Assembly (NCBI GenBank): GCA_023212645.1
Contig: JALBYC010000005.1
Coordinates: forward strand, 62,001 to 126,000
Length of the DNA stretch: 64,000 bases
Direction of reading: 5' to 3'
DNA from: Farysia itapuensis
Taxonomy: Eukaryota; Basidiomycota; Ustilaginomycetes; Ustilaginales; Ustilaginaceae
A program made the translations under genes and the position numbers. Position 1 is the stretch's first letter. Every line of letters starts with the position of its first letter. This document shows positions 43,496 through 53,100 of the stretch, piece by piece. The notes beneath the pieces were generated by a model. That model made no database searches. It was given only the letters and a program-made list of their open reading frames with translations, and was not told the DNA's origin.

Positions 43496-46400
43496 TCAAC
43501 GACGAGATTTGTTGGCCGAAGGGAGAGCTGGCCGATGCGCGCGAGCTCGTTGAGAGAGTTCCGAACGGGTGTTGTGGGGACTGGAACTGAAGGGCTCCTC
43601 CATACCTGCAGTTGGAGGTGTTCCTTGCGCATCAGTCCCAGGAGGTGTCATTGTTCGAGCTGGAAATCCTCCAGGCATGTGCATGGGTGACATGGGTGGC
43701 TGATAGAACATGGACGTCGCTGAGGAAGGAAGATGACCCAGACTGGGACTCAAGAGCGCTGTGGGAGAGTTGGCACCCGAACCTCCGGAGGCGGATTGCG
43801 ACTCGTTAGAAGATCCAAACTCCCTGCGTCGTCCAGTGTAGTGGGTTGAGCTGGAGAAGATTGACCGGTGAACATTGGCGCTTCCTCCTACAGCACCACC
43901 AGCGGGGACACTCCAACTTGCAGCAGCACCAGGAATCCCCCTCAATGACGCAGTGGCCGAATTGTACCCAGAGTGCTTTGGTGGCGAGTTGAAGTTACCA
44001 CTTGGCGACACCCAGCCTTCGGGACGAATGCGATCTCGTGCCCGTTGACGAGTGACAGTGCCATCACCTGTCACGGTCGAGTTCGAGGCACTGCTACTGG
44101 AAGAAAACCGAGCTCCGCTTCTGCCTTCTCCTGCACCTCCGCTTGCAGACTCATTCGTAGGCGAGGTGTAAGACAACGGTCTAGACCCCGTACGGGGGCT
44201 GTGGGATGCGGACCCACCTTGTGCCGAAGCTGTCATCTCAGCTTTGCGCAGATAGCCCTGTCCGGGCCCTTCTCGAGGGCGCGGAATTGGCCGGGACGAC
44301 GAATTTCCGCCACCTTGTTGGCCTTGGGAAGTGGTCTGCTCGTCGTCAGAATCGTCGCCACCAGACGAGGACTCGTCGTCTCCATCTCGACTATCGCTAG
44401 CTTCATCACCAGACAATTGCGCTTGTCCGTCTAAGCTGGCGCGGCGAGCACTGGCCTGAGCAACGCTCGCGTTTGATCCGTATCTGCGAGCATGCTGATC
44501 CACTGACAACGCTGGACTCTGAACGTTCGCATGTTGAGCAAGTCGAGCTTTTGCGGGCGATACGGGTTGTGCACGTCGAGACCAGGCATCAGCAAAATTG
44601 CCGATTGCGCCTTCTTGGTCCCATGCATTTACATACGCAAGATTGTTCGGTAGCCCTCTTCTCACTTGAGGAGCAGCAGGCCGTGTTGCACTGAGGCCAC
44701 TCTCGAAAGAAGCCGATGGTGTAGCTTTGGGAACCGGGGATGCAGGCGGTCGCGGATCATCTGGAAAGACTCGACCAGCGGAGGGCGCTGACTCTGGATT
44801 CTTCTCCCAAGGGAAGACCGGCTTGACCTTGCTCGGATCAGGTTGATTGCTGCCTAAGTTACCAAAGACGTTGTCACGCAGTAACCTTGGAGGTATGTAG
44901 CCTGGTCCGCCGTGCTCATGCTTCTTAGTCGGCACTGGGACGAAAAAGGCAGCCTTTTGTTCCGCTAAGGACCTGGGATTGCGGGATGCCTCGTCCCATT
45001 TGTTCGAATAGAAGGTGTCAATTGGAACCCGCATCTGGAAGGACGATGGATCGGTTCCTTTCGGTGGAGGCTCGCGCGCAGGATCCCAAGTGAGTTTGGG
45101 CGGAGAGTAGTGCTCAGGTGATTGATCACCAGAGTGCTGCTCATGCTGCTGTGGTGAGCTTGGCATAGACACGGGCGATGCTGCTTTTGGCGACGTGATA
45201 GGCGACGGGATGCGAGGAACGGGCGCTACGAGAGAAACCCGACCATCAAGGGGCAAGCTTATGTAGAACGCCTCCTTGTTTCCGGTGGAGTTTGGCTCGC
45301 TTGAATAGTTCTGTTCCTCTTGAGCTACGACATCCCACACCGCATGGTATGTCGGCACAGAAAAGATCTGCTTTTCGATGACTTCGACGCCACGATCGGT
45401 ATGCACAACTGTGAACTCTTCGCCAGGCGAGGCGTTTGCAGAGGAAGGGTACAACAATGAGAAAGCGCTGTGCCACAGTGAGAGCAGATAATCAGATTGT
45501 TCGGGTGTGATCGACTGAAGCCCGAGGTTGCTGGGCTCCGCCAGTGGGTTCGGGACAGCATACCCGTTAGGCTTGGGCATGCTCCAGGGCTTGCTCTGAC
45601 CGATGAAGTGGACCACATTGATCGAAGATCCGTACCGTTGATAAGCTGGTACGAAAGTGTACCCGCCATGACTGGTAACATTGTAGCGAAAGCTGAGGCG
45701 CTTCCACCCTCCGCCAGGCGCTCCAGCTTCGTTTATGCTTTCCTCTTCTGTGCCAGTTTCACTGCCAAAGAAGTCATTGAGCAAGCCTTGGTCAGCACCG
45801 TCCCAGGAGCCTGTGGAACAAGCGAACTTGCGTATGGCGTCGAACGTAGGGGCAGAGGGCTTGAGCAGCATCACACCGCTGTTGAATGCATCAGGCCAGC
45901 CAGTATCAGGAGCGGCAGCGAAATGCGGGTCGTCTGGCAATCTGAAAAGATGATCGATGCGACGGAGTACGAGAGTGTCTGCATCTAAGAAGACGATTTT
46001 GTCGAACCCTTGCCATGCAGCCGCAGAATCTTGGCTAGCGGCCAAGTGCCCGATGAGATCCTTCGAATCTCGGCCAAGGCGCCACACATGCAGCTTAGTT
46101 AGCGTATTTACAAGATCTGGACGCCCGAGTAGACCAAGGTTCCTCTCCATCTGCTGTACCTTTTGGTCCACTTCGGCATCCAGGACAGATGTAGAGTTCG
46201 TGGGCAGTGTTGCTTCTGACTTGGTAGGGTGAGCAAGAATCTGACGGAATCCAATTGGCTCAACTCCAATAATCCAATCGAAGAGGCCGCTCCGTCGCAG
46301 AGCTCTTATCGACTGTATGGACAGCGTTTCCGGTGTGATCAGTGCTACCAGCTGGAACGAAGAGTTGGAGGCGAAAGGAGGGGATTCGAACTTCTGCTTC

Positions 46401-46525
46401 CCCTTTCGAGATCTACCGTGGGTGATACGCAGGGATTCCGCGAGTACTAAGGCACCAGGCAAGTAGGAGTCGGAGGTGAGAAGTGTGACGAAGGCATTGC
46501 TCGAGCCCAGAGCGGAATAACTCAT
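43496..46525 (-). CDS. GLG1: Glycogenin (GT8 glycosyltransferase)
   Basis: Glycogenin primes glycogen synthesis by glucosylating itself. The GT8 domain covers about the first 330 residues: AFVTLLTSDSYLPGALVLAE, TLTKLHVWRL, the metal-binding FLDADTL, FNSGVMLLKPS, DQGLLNDFF and the VVHFIG segment with KPW. I choose the ATG at 46525 (1009 residues) because the family begins a few residues before this motif; the frame has another ATG at 46582 that would add 19 residues. The C-terminal ~650 residues are Ser/Pro/Gly-rich and disordered, much longer than in animals, with conserved-looking islands (WDPAREPPPKG, GLPNNLAYVNAWDQEG, GWVSPSGNFNSPPKHS). Such islands probably bind glycogen synthase. Confidence 0.93.
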   Translation of the reverse strand: MSYSALGSSNAFVTLLTSDSYLPGALVLAESLRITHGRSRKGKQKFESPPFASNSSFQLVALITPETLSIQSIRALRRSGLFDWIIGVEPIGFRQILAHPTKSEATLPTNSTSVLDAEVDQKVQQMERNLGLLGRPDLVNTLTKLHVWRLGRDSKDLIGHLAASQDSAAAWQGFDKIVFLDADTLVLRRIDHLFRLPDDPHFAAAPDTGWPDAFNSGVMLLKPSAPTFDAIRKFACSTGSWDGADQGLLNDFFGSETGTEEESINEAGAPGGGWKRLSFRYNVTSHGGYTFVPAYQRYGSSINVVHFIGQSKPWSMPKPNGYAVPNPLAEPSNLGLQSITPEQSDYLLSLWHSAFSLLYPSSANASPGEEFTVVHTDRGVEVIEKQIFSVPTYHAVWDVVAQEEQNYSSEPNSTGNKEAFYISLPLDGRVSLVAPVPRIPSPITSPKAASPVSMPSSPQQHEQHSGDQSPEHYSPPKLTWDPAREPPPKGTDPSSFQMRVPIDTFYSNKWDEASRNPRSLAEQKAAFFVPVPTKKHEHGGPGYIPPRLLRDNVFGNLGSNQPDPSKVKPVFPWEKNPESAPSAGRVFPDDPRPPASPVPKATPSASFESGLSATRPAAPQVRRGLPNNLAYVNAWDQEGAIGNFADAWSRRAQPVSPAKARLAQHANVQSPALSVDQHARRYGSNASVAQASARRASLDGQAQLSGDEASDSRDGDDESSSGGDDSDDEQTTSQGQQGGGNSSSRPIPRPREGPGQGYLRKAEMTASAQGGSASHSPRTGSRPLSYTSPTNESASGGAGEGRSGARFSSSSSASNSTVTGDGTVTRQRARDRIRPEGWVSPSGNFNSPPKHSGYNSATASLRGIPGAAASWSVPAGGAVGGSANVHRSIFSSSTHYTGRRREFGSSNESQSASGGSGANSPTALLSPSLGHLPSSATSMFYQPPMSPMHMPGGFPARTMTPPGTDAQGTPPTAGMEEPFSSSPHNTRSELSQRARAHRPALPSANKSRR

Positions 46526-46582
46526 TATACAATTTGGGCGAGCTTGCCACACAGTGTTTGACGGACCTAGCGCCGTCGACAA

Positions 46583-47179
46583 CCACCCCCTCGTCTTAGA
46601 AATCCAGACAAGATAGTCGAAAGCGGGTCAGATGTGATGGACAGGAATGGCGACAAAAGTAAGGATGAAGGGAGGATGCAGGATTGGACGTTGTGCCAGT
46701 CACGGTCACAGCCATGTTGATTCTTCTGCGAATACAAGAGAGGGTCCAACAAGCCGACGAATTTGGACTTCAACAAAAACAGAATTGAGACCAGGTGGTT
46801 AAACTTCAACTTGTTCCTTGTTTTGTATTTGGCTCTGAAATAACTTCTTCCGCGGTAAGGCACTTCCGACCACGCCCATGGTAAGACGATACACGCTTAC
46901 ACCAACTCATCCACTACGCAATGCTCGAAATGCCGCAATGTGCGAGACTAGAATGTCATGCAGCTGTCCAGAGTCTGGGGAAGAAAGATAGAGTACGCAT
47001 GTGATCAAATCAGTGCACACGCCTGCATGGATCGACGCTGCGTTGACCTTTTGGCACGACCGGAATTCGCGCAGACAAGTCGGAGATCTGCCTTAAAAAT
47101 CTTTTTATCGATGCGATAAACACCAGTGACCTAGTGACGAGTGACTCGATTTCGTACAAACAAACAATGCAAGGAAACG
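46583..47179. other. Intergenic: glycogenin promoter and ATR 3' region
   Basis: About 600 bp with no gene I can support. A 98-codon frame on the minus strand (46567-46863) overlaps the glycogenin start and has no family character. No tRNA is visible. The region next to 47180 is A/T-rich, as expected for a 3' UTR. Confidence 0.4.
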
Positions 47180-50100
47180 TCAAAGCCAACTGCTCCAGCC
47201 AACATACATCTTGGCCAAATTGACGCTGCTGGTGGCTTCTTTTATGAGCGCATCCACCAGATTGTTGGTCGCGTAGGGTGGTGTAACCTCTGGTTTTCCT
47301 GACCGAAAGCGATAAATCCGCCCGTCCAGTTTGTTCGCAACAGGGTCCAAGGCTTTTCGAGCTTCGGCCACGCGTGGATCCTGTCGAGCAGTACTTGAGG
47401 TCCGAGCGCGATGGCGGTCATCTGGCACGCCCCACTCGCCCAGCGGATCGTGAACCATGGCTTCTAGTACACTCATGAGCGATTCCTTGTTGTTGCGCAA
47501 AATACCCATCGTGATTTCGGCGCTTTTGCGGAAAGCTCCGTCGTAGCCCGTTACGCCCATTGCGTCGACCATGTTTTGAGTAAGGCGGAAAGGGACCATT
47601 TCTGGGATTTCAAACTTTTGTCCCTTGTCAAAGAGACAGTTGAGATCGACGTGAACAGTGTCGCCGCTAATAGAATCGAAGAGGATATTTTCTCCATGTC
47701 GGTCACCTAGGCCTAGCACAAAGCCTACCATGGACATGACCGCTGCTGTTCGTGCGTAAGCAGATCGCGCCTTGAGCCAGGCGCTTGGGTCCGGGAATGT
47801 AGCTAAAAACCACTCAAAGAAAACTGGCGGATATCTGGCCAAGACTTTCTCGCGGAAAATGCGATCAGTTGTTTTTGGATCGGGTGAAAGACGTGCTTCC
47901 TCCATGAAGCCTTTAATCTCGCCGTTATACAAAGGGAGATCCCTGGCAGCGTAAAGTTTGTTGATGATGTGTCGGAAGCCGCTCGTGTTGGGTACCCATT
48001 CTATCAAGCCGTGTTCTTCGTTGAGAATCAGAACAGCGTACGTCCTGACGTATAATTTCCGCTTTCGTGCTTCTGGTTGGCTCTGCAACAACTTGTTGAT
48101 CATCGAGTCAAACTCCATCAAGCGAGCGTCTTTGCGGAGGTCATCTTTTGGCTTGACCAAGAAAGGATAGCGTATGTGGTTGCTACCAACGATCATAACC
48201 TTGCGAGGCTTCTGTAGACTGTTCATAATCTCGATCGAATCGTCGAGAGATGCGATCGTTGGCAGATCCTGGGGAAATGGCCGATGATGTTCTGAAATAA
48301 GATGATTCGCCGGTAACAGCACTGTCATGGACGATTGCAAAGGGAGGAGGAGATTGGTCTTTTCCGCAGCTTCCTGCAGAGAAGGAAACAATTTATGCAA
48401 GCTGAGCACTGTTTCCTGCTTGGGCACTTCGTAGTCGCAGAGCGTTAGCAATGCATTGGCCATCCGCTGCGATGCTTTTATGATGCTATGCACTTCCTTG
48501 TGTTGCGGGCTTAACTTGGAATTGATCTGCGACGTAATCTCTTTGTAGCGTGTCTTTCTGAGCGCGTCCTTAGAGTTCTGACCGGCCACCATCGACCACA
48601 TTGCCTGTTGCGGATAAGCGATGAGAACGTGGAGAATGATGTCCAGAAGAACGACCCACGCAGCCTCGTTCTTCTGTACGATTCTCGCGACAAGCTGAGG
48701 AAACACGGCAAACCACTGGAACGGCTTGATGGTATCGCTAGATCTCCGAATCAGTTTGTTTATGGACTTGAAGGCCTCGAGCTTTGTCGCCGAGGCCGAG
48801 TCGTTGCCTGTGCTCTTGCGCTCCGACACGAGTTGCTCATCGGCGGCAATGTCCATCCAGATTGTGACTACTCGCGGTAGGGTTCGATAAAAGTACTTTG
48901 TGCCCAATGCAGCGGATTTCAGAAAAGATTTGCAGACGTTGTGACGTTGCGCGATGCAGTCGGGAAGAAGGCCTTTGTGTGAGTCCTGGAAGTGCCCTAT
49001 GTAGTACCAGGCTTTCTCGGATTCGCTATGCTCCCGAGTGGCGTCTTTGTACGCCTCCAGTATTTCCGCTGCAGAGTATCGGAATGTAGAATCCAGCAGA
49101 CGGGCTCGTAACAGACATGCTTTTGCGTAAGACGTGCGGTTAATTGCCATCGGCTGTCCTGTAGCATCATATCGCTGCGGCTCGCTCGTGGGGCGTTTAG
49201 ACAGCCGAGACTCCCTGAAGGTACTCTTCAGAGTGCTGAGTGAATTGTTCAGGTCTTGAATCGCTGCATGAGTCTGTTCATCTTGAGCTAGAAGCTTCAC
49301 CCGCTGCACGAACGCAAAAGGTGCCCTCTGTTGCGTGGCTTGAAGAGTTGCCGAGTATGCCGTTTGCGTGTGGCCAGCCCTCCTTGCAATCTTGGCAGTC
49401 GAGATCCAGGCTTCCCCAAGTTCGGACGCCGTCACCGACCGGGAGGGCATTGCTGACAATGCGGTTCGCCGTAAGCTCAGCAATGGCTCTTGCGTACGGA
49501 AAGACGGCAGAGTAGCATTAAGACGGACTGTCAGCGACCGATTAAGATCGTTCACGCTGACACGCGTAGAACTCCTCGTCTTGGCAGCGACATCCGAGCG
49601 AATCATTTCGATCTCGTGTAGCATGTGAAGATTCAAAACAGCACCGTAGATTGAGGGATACGACGTTTTGCCAGCAGCGATCAGCGATTTGCCCATGTCC
49701 TGTCGCGCTTCCATCAAGGCAAGTTCAAACCCTTCATCGTCGGATGCTCGCATTGCCAGCAATGCCCGGCCGATGGAATGCTCGGCACTCCTGACCTGTG
49801 CTTTGGCCGTGCGACTCTCGACTTCCGACCAGTCACCCATGATGCACGCACCCTCCACTCGGAACGAGTCCAACAGCCCTTCCCACTCCGGATGCGAGCT
49901 GAGAGCCCCACGAATGTGTGTTCGCATCGTGTCGTAATGGCCTAGATTGCGTAGACAGCGAAGCAGGCCAAGATGAAGATCGGGATCATCCGGTCTCTGT
50001 TGCAGCTCCACTTCCCAGCAGCTCTGTGCCGAAGTCCATCGACCAGTGCTCTCATGTTCTCGGATTTGATGCTCGAGAGAAGGAGAAATCACTCGCGTCG

Positions 50101-53100
50101 ATATGCCTTCCATGCCGTCGGGCTCATCTAGTTGAGCGTATATACGATGAAGATTTTCGTAGTAAGGCTGCATGTCGACGTCGCTTTTTCCTTCAGCCCT
50201 CATAGAGCGCACGCGACTCTCGAAGTTGAGAAGCGCTCGTGAGTAAGTCTTGCACTTCAAAGCTGCTTGTGCCATGAGCTCTTGAGAGATGCGTCTCATC
50301 GCCGCTTCGACCTCGACGAGGGCGTCTTCTCCTCCCATGATATTTCGAGGGCGTCGTGCGCTCTTAGACAGGTCCTGACGTTTCCGACGCATCCAAACAC
50401 CTATGTGATCCATGACGATGAACAAGGTCTGTGCGGTAAGCAGACGTCTTCCCTCGCTGTAGCCCGAATAAGGTTCAGCTTGGTCAGTCAGGATTGTCTG
50501 TATCTCTTCGATGATACCTTCCCTGTCCACACTGTTGCCGGAGATAATCGAATGCAGTACGAGGTGCGGTAGCAAATGACGTGCGATGCCGATGTCATGG
50601 TCACGGATGGCAATACGGAATACGCCAAAAATAGCATCCGCACTTTGAGCAGCATTATCGATTGACAAACTTGTGCGCTGTGCATCGTGTCGCTCCTTTA
50701 CTTTGACTATCAAAGCAGTGGCCCAACTTTGCAACCAGTCTCGATAGGAGTCGGTGTGACGGTATATCGGACGACCTTTTGGCGTCACTTTTCCGGCTTG
50801 AGCCATATATTTAGAATCGAGCAAGGGCGTGACGGTATTGAGCACTTCCCGACTGATGCCTTCCATTCGTAGGCGTGTTTTGATAGACACCGCTGCTTTC
50901 GAGTGCGAATTTGCCGACAGCATAGCTTTGGTGAGTCCACAGATCTTTAGCAACTCTTGAATGGCGTAGGCCAGACAAGACTGATGCGTGGTGTCATCCG
51001 CAGCACGAAATGCGGGTACTAGCAAATCTTGAATGAGATGCAGCGCGAAGTCGATGGCTTCGTCTTGGTCCTCGAAATTGTTCAACACAATTTTGAGCGG
51101 GTCCTCGACGACATGCTCGATTCGATCCGGATCCACAGCGCCGATGAGGCCAAAGCAGCGGTAAGTGATATCGCGTATATCATGCTGTTGGCTATCCCCT
51201 TTGGCCACTATCTGCATAAGTGTGCGCACACACTGTCCTATGAGCGGGCTGAACATGTCACCAGACGTCAGATCCTCAATATGGTCTCGTTCCTCCACAA
51301 GGAAGACCTGTAGTTCTTTGAGAGATTCATAGCTTATTGAGACGTTCTCGTGCGCAGTGCGATCAAGGATGTTGCGGAAAAGCTTGTCCTTGGACCATTT
51401 CTCCCTCAGATCGCGCAGGGCCTTGCAAATATCGGGAATTCTGGTGCGCAGCCTGTCTAAACTCGGGATATCGTCGATATGATCCTTCAGAGACTTTGCG
51501 TTCTTCAAGTAAGGTGCGCTCTCCAGAATAAGGTACCGGAGAATCGAGATGGCGACTTCCTCTTGCTCCTTGTTGAAACGGTCCCATACTGACAAAAGCG
51601 CAGCTGCGGTCTGTCCGACTATTGGACCGATGTCATCGAATTTGAACGTTCGGATGAATTCTTTCCAGCTCCCTAGCACTGCAAGCATCAAAGCATCTTC
51701 TTGAAGATTACTATTTAGCGTCGCCATGATCTGCGGTGTGACGGCAGTAATGGGCATTCCGATGATCGGCACTAGGGCTCCGATACTTCGAAGAGCATTA
51801 GCCTTGTCCGAATTACTCCGCCTTCCGTGGTCACCGGCGATCTCATGATTTATATAAGCGAGAACAGAGAGTATCTCCTTTTGTAAAAGGTCGGCGATCT
51901 TCTTCTTAGACTGGTCTGTCACGGCTCTTTCGTCTTGTGCCCCTGACTCGTTGAGGGTGTCAACAAAGAAGAGCAAGCCCTCATATGCCGCTTTTGACGT
52001 CAATGGATTTCCGAGCTGGACAACCAGGTAGCCAACGACATCGGCTTGTCGACTACGCACTAAGCCTTGGAGATTGTTAGCGTCAAGGTTGATCAACTTC
52101 ATCAGCTTGCCGAGATCTCGGTTTCTGTAGTGCGCGCTTTGCATGAAGAAAGATCGCAGTATTGAAGCGCTATTATCCAAACACAACTGAGCGACTTCAG
52201 TGCCCAGAGCTTGCGCAATGAGTCCTATCATAGCTGTGCCAATATCCGTAGAATCCGAGCCTATAAGGGTGATGAGATGCGGCAGAGTGTACTCGATTGT
52301 GGCGTTGAAAAATGCAGCCTGGCTCATCTTGATGAGGCTCAAGAAACCAGTCCAAAGATCGGGCGTGGAGATGAAGCGCTCGACAATGGTAATGCTGATG
52401 ACTTTCAGATGTGGCCGTAATAACTGATACGTCGTGCATTTTTGCTCGGTTGCCAGTTTGACGATTTGCGAGTAAGCGCTCGACATGACAAATGGATTGG
52501 GACTGCTGATCTGCAACACCAAGTTCAAGAGGCAACTCTCTTGACATGTCTCTATAGGCAAGGTTGAGAGATGTGCAAGTCCAATGATGGCAGTCTCGTG
52601 CACCTTGATGAGAGCAGTTGTCCCAAGCGAATCACAGTAGATCCGAGGAATCTGTTGGAGTCTCCTGCTACCTTCTTTCTCGCTGACCCATTTCTGCTGC
52701 TTCATGAACCGAGTTTGAAGAGCAAATGCCAAATCATTGGAGAGAAGTCTTGCTTTCCGCGATTTTGATCGCAGACCGAGTTTCAACAATCCGAGAGCAG
52801 CCATGTCTCCGCCATCCGGCAGAGGTTGGTCTAAGGGGTGATGACTAACGAGTCGCACGAGTATGTCCAGGGACCGTGGATCAAGAGCGGACGAACGGCT
52901 ATCCAAGCTTCTGGCGTTTCGCAGGACAGTACTGAGAGCAGGACGTTGCTGATCGTCATGTCGACCACAGTGCAAAGTATCGTTCGCGTCAGAGCAGTTG
53001 CACACGAAGAGACCGATCTCGCTGCATTTGTCGGCCGTAGAGATCAGACTGCCTGCACAAGAAGCGAAAGACCGTTGGCGAAGACCAAATTCCTGCACTA

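Noticed and set aside
46381..46391. tRNA B-box-like GGGATTCGAAC
   Set aside because: It lies inside the glycogenin coding region and no acceptor stem, D arm or anticodon arm can be folded around it.
46567..46863. 98-codon minus-strand frame upstream of glycogenin
   Set aside because: It overlaps the glycogenin start, is low in information and ends in a basic run; most likely promoter or leader sequence.
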